From the NCBI GenBank assembly GCA_023423015.1, contig JAFAGE010000076.1:1-8890 (forward strand): 8,890 nt of DNA, read 5' to 3'. Below are positions 7,027 to 8,890 of the stretch, piece by piece. The notes beneath the pieces are model-generated. The model ran no database searches. It was not told where the DNA came from and was given only the letters and a program-made list of their open reading frames with translations. Each line of letters opens with the position of its first letter. Position 1 is the stretch's first letter. This DNA comes from Bacteroidota bacterium. Lineage in GTDB: Bacteria > Bacteroidota > Bacteroidia > Chitinophagales > Chitinophagaceae. The translations under genes and the position numbers were made by a program.

Positions 7027-8890
7027 TTAATATCTGAACCCGAATGTTATGTACGGGTACCAGCCTTCTTTTGAGTATCCCGCCACAAGGCTGAAAACGG
7101 CGAGGCGCGCAGGCGCGAAATACAACCCCGCACCGGTGCCATGATGCCAGATCTTTGAATCTTCATCCTTTACCCACACGCGTCCGGCATCATAAAAACC
7201 CACCAGGCCAAACTCCCCCGGAATGATATAACCTGTGAAATTGGTGAGCTTCATGCGAAGCTCAAGATTGTTGTACAACATATGTTCACCGGCGAAGCGA
7301 TATTGCCTGAATCCAAGCAGGTTTTCGTGTCCACCGAGAAACACACTCTGGTAGAATGCCGGCTTACCCAGGCTGATGCCCCCACCGAAACGATCAGCAA
7401 GCACAATTGTTTGTTTCTTGTTCAGTGGAAGGTAACCAGCCACTTCAGGAATAATCTGGGCAAAATTTTCCGACACGTTGTTCAGACCTCCTAACGCCTG
7501 AAAATTCAGGCTAAGTTTGTATCCTGCCCTGGGAATAATCTGCCCTTTCACTTTATACAGACCGACATTGAACGCTAAGCCCGCATGCGACCTTCTTTCA
7601 TACAATGTTGCACTGTCGTATGAATTTGTCAGAAGCGGGGTGCCCAGCAATCTTGACCGGTTGTCGGAACTGTCTATACTGTAGTGCTGGTAGGTTGGCG
7701 CAAGTACCACACTCAAACCATTTGGATTTCTCCACCTCAATCCGGCACTGACAGTATACAAATTATACCTTGCACGGTAGAAGGTGATACTGTTTCCGTT
7801 TTTTACAAAAACCGATTCATTGCCTCGTCCAAAAAAATTACGCGTATTGTGCGGCGCAAAAACGTCAACCTGTGTTACGATGTCGGTTTTTCCGAAAACA
7901 TGCAAAAATTCTCCTCCATAACGGATTCGGTATGCACCGGTACCGAAAGAGTGGTGCAGCATTATTTTGTTCCTGCTCGCGTAAGGCACTTTACGAAACC
8001 CCTGGTGTGTATGTTGAATCCCAAGGCCCAGCAGAAATCCATCGTCCCTGTTAAATCCTGCTGTTACCAATGGCTGCGTGATGTTGTACCTGTTGGGGAA
8101 CGTATAGGCTGTATTCAGGCTGTCGGGCGATATGAACTTTCTCAGCTTTTTACCGTTGCCAGTGATAGCTATTGAATCATCCTCTTCATAGAGACTTATT
8201 CTCTTGTTCGCCGATAAAATGTTGTACTGCTTCTCTCCTTCACCACCCACAATCCGGATCTTTATTGGCGACGACTTAACATCTATCTCTACTTTATCGT
8301 TCCCATTTTGAGTGTAAACAGTAAGCTCTTTGGTTATTGAAGGATCGTATGATGATGATAAAATAACATTGCTGACACCTTGCTTCCCGATCTTTAACAC
8401 ATCCAGTTTCAGCATACCATCCGCGGAATCCGAAATACGGACAAGCTCATGTTTATCCGACAGCTGTAAATCGACGATCCGATTTGCAAAGTGGTAATAT
8501 TTGTCTACGGCTGCAGGAATGTTATCCCGTCTCTGCTGAAGTGCCCTGAATAATTCTTCGTGCCTGCGCTCGTAGGCAGCGGGAGGTAATTTCTTCACTG
8601 CATCCCTAAGTACGTCGTCTGTCAATGCAGCGGTGAAGTTCTTCGCTACCTCCATCCACTTCTCATAGGGCATGTGCATGGCTGGTCGCGACTGCAGGAA
8701 AGAACTTTCTTTCATCGAATATTTCGGAAACCATATTTCTCCACGAAAACCCTGTAAGCTCGGAACAAACCACGGGCGGGAAACGAGTCGGGGAAAAAGG
8801 CCCTGGTTCACATAAAATGCCTGGTCGCGGTCGCGGGGAATACCAACATAGTACTTCGATTTACCGTCGCGCGTGTCTAACCACCTCCAC
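7027..8890 (-). CDS. C-terminal part of a large outer-membrane protein: PRDRDQAF-containing domain, beta-rich linker and Omp85-like barrel (5' end missing)
   Basis: The frame is open from the right edge (first full codon 8889-8887) to TAA at 7029-7027, giving 620 residues. A GTG at 8811 could be read as a start but is an internal Val: the frame continues upstream with plausible protein (WRWLDTRDGKSKYYVG). Positions below count from the first residue in the window. IPRDRDQAF lies at 17-25, followed by a helical region to about 145. Residues about 145-235 are beta-rich, including KIRIVGGEGEKQYNI. From about 262 to 620 is an outer-membrane barrel with Omp85/surface-antigen features: GGHENLLGFRQYRFAG (519-534), NNLELRMKL (540-548), GFYDAGRVW (564-572) and the C-terminal ITFGFRY with an aromatic last residue. 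From memory of the family, such proteins in Bacteroidota are about 1,200 residues long, often begin with a calcineurin-like metallophosphoesterase domain and are annotated as metallophosphoesterase or BamA/TamA-family. That N-terminal part is outside this window and unconfirmed. The GAF gene follows 10 bases downstream. Confidence 0.88.
   Translation of the reverse strand, partial: WRWLDTRDGKSKYYVGIPRDRDQAFYVNQGLFPRLVSRPWFVPSLQGFRGEIWFPKYSMKESSFLQSRPAMHMPYEKWMEVAKNFTAALTDDVLRDAVKKLPPAAYERRHEELFRALQQRRDNIPAAVDKYYHFANRIVDLQLSDKHELVRISDSADGMLKLDVLKIGKQGVSNVILSSSYDPSITKELTVYTQNGNDKVEIDVKSSPIKIRIVGGEGEKQYNILSANKRISLYEEDDSIAITGNGKKLRKFISPDSLNTAYTFPNRYNITQPLVTAGFNRDDGFLLGLGIQHTHQGFRKVPYASRNKIMLHHSFGTGAYRIRYGGEFLHVFGKTDIVTQVDVFAPHNTRNFFGRGNESVFVKNGNSITFYRARYNLYTVSAGLRWRNPNGLSVVLAPTYQHYSIDSSDNRSRLLGTPLLTNSYDSATLYERRSHAGLAFNVGLYKVKGQIIPRAGYKLSLNFQALGGLNNVSENFAQIIPEVAGYLPLNKKQTIVLADRFGGGISLGKPAFYQSVFLGGHENLLGFRQYRFAGEHMLYNNLELRMKLTNFTGYIIPGEFGLVGFYDAGRVWVKDEDSKIWHHGTGAGLYFAPARLAVFSLVAGYSKEGWYPYITFGFRY

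Noticed and set aside
7684..8175. Plus-strand 163-residue ORF
   Set aside because: It lies fully inside the barrel gene on the other strand, and the barrel reading is strongly supported by Omp85-like motifs and an aromatic C-terminus.
8809..8811. GTG as the start of a 594-residue outer-membrane protein
   Set aside because: The frame stays open to the window edge and the upstream residues include the conserved-looking IPRDRDQAF, so the gene begins outside the window. The sequence after the GTG also has no signal peptide.
1..8890. Mobile elements, CRISPR arrays, tRNA or rRNA genes
   Set aside because: Nearly every base is accounted for by five long or plausible coding regions. No transposase, repeat-spacer pattern, clover-leaf or rRNA-like stretch was seen.

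Overview
The window is a densely coding chromosomal fragment from a member of the Bacteroidota, probably Chitinophagaceae or a close relative. This is judged from protein style only: a SusA-like secreted GH13 enzyme, very large proteins that fuse catalytic domains to C-terminal outer-membrane barrels, a GAF protein of the Bacteroidota type, and starts without clear Shine-Dalgarno sequences. No database search was possible. There is no mobile element, tRNA, rRNA or CRISPR array, and no gene-free stretch longer than about 30 bases.

Layout. (1) 1-1407, minus: the N-terminal 469 residues of a secreted alpha-amylase-family (GH13, cyclomaltodextrinase/neopullulanase-like) enzyme, running off the left edge. 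(2) 1421-1693, minus: a 90-residue protein of unknown function, 13 bases upstream of gene 1. (3) 1723-4566, plus: a 947-residue envelope protein with a signal peptide, a gluzincin-type metallopeptidase domain (HEYRH plus WEG), a beta-propeller-like middle and an Omp85-like C-terminal barrel. It diverges from gene 2 across 29 bases. (4) 4578-7016, minus: an 812-residue cytoplasmic GAF-domain protein whose C-terminal part resembles a divergent class III nucleotide cyclase. It converges on gene 3 across 11 bases. (5) 7027-8890, minus: the C-terminal 620 residues of a large outer-membrane protein (Omp85-like barrel preceded by a PRDRDQAF-containing domain), running off the right edge and lying 10 bases upstream of gene 4.

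Genes 5 and 4 look like an operon transcribed leftward, as do genes 2 and 1. Gene 3 stands alone on the other strand. The common theme is the cell envelope: a periplasmic glucan hydrolase and two composite outer-membrane proteins, one of them followed by an intracellular sensor-like protein. No pathway link between the units can be shown from the sequence. The most interesting items are the peptidase-propeller-barrel fusion, the possible cyclase-like fold in the GAF protein, and the possible kinase-like motif next to the barrel in gene 5.
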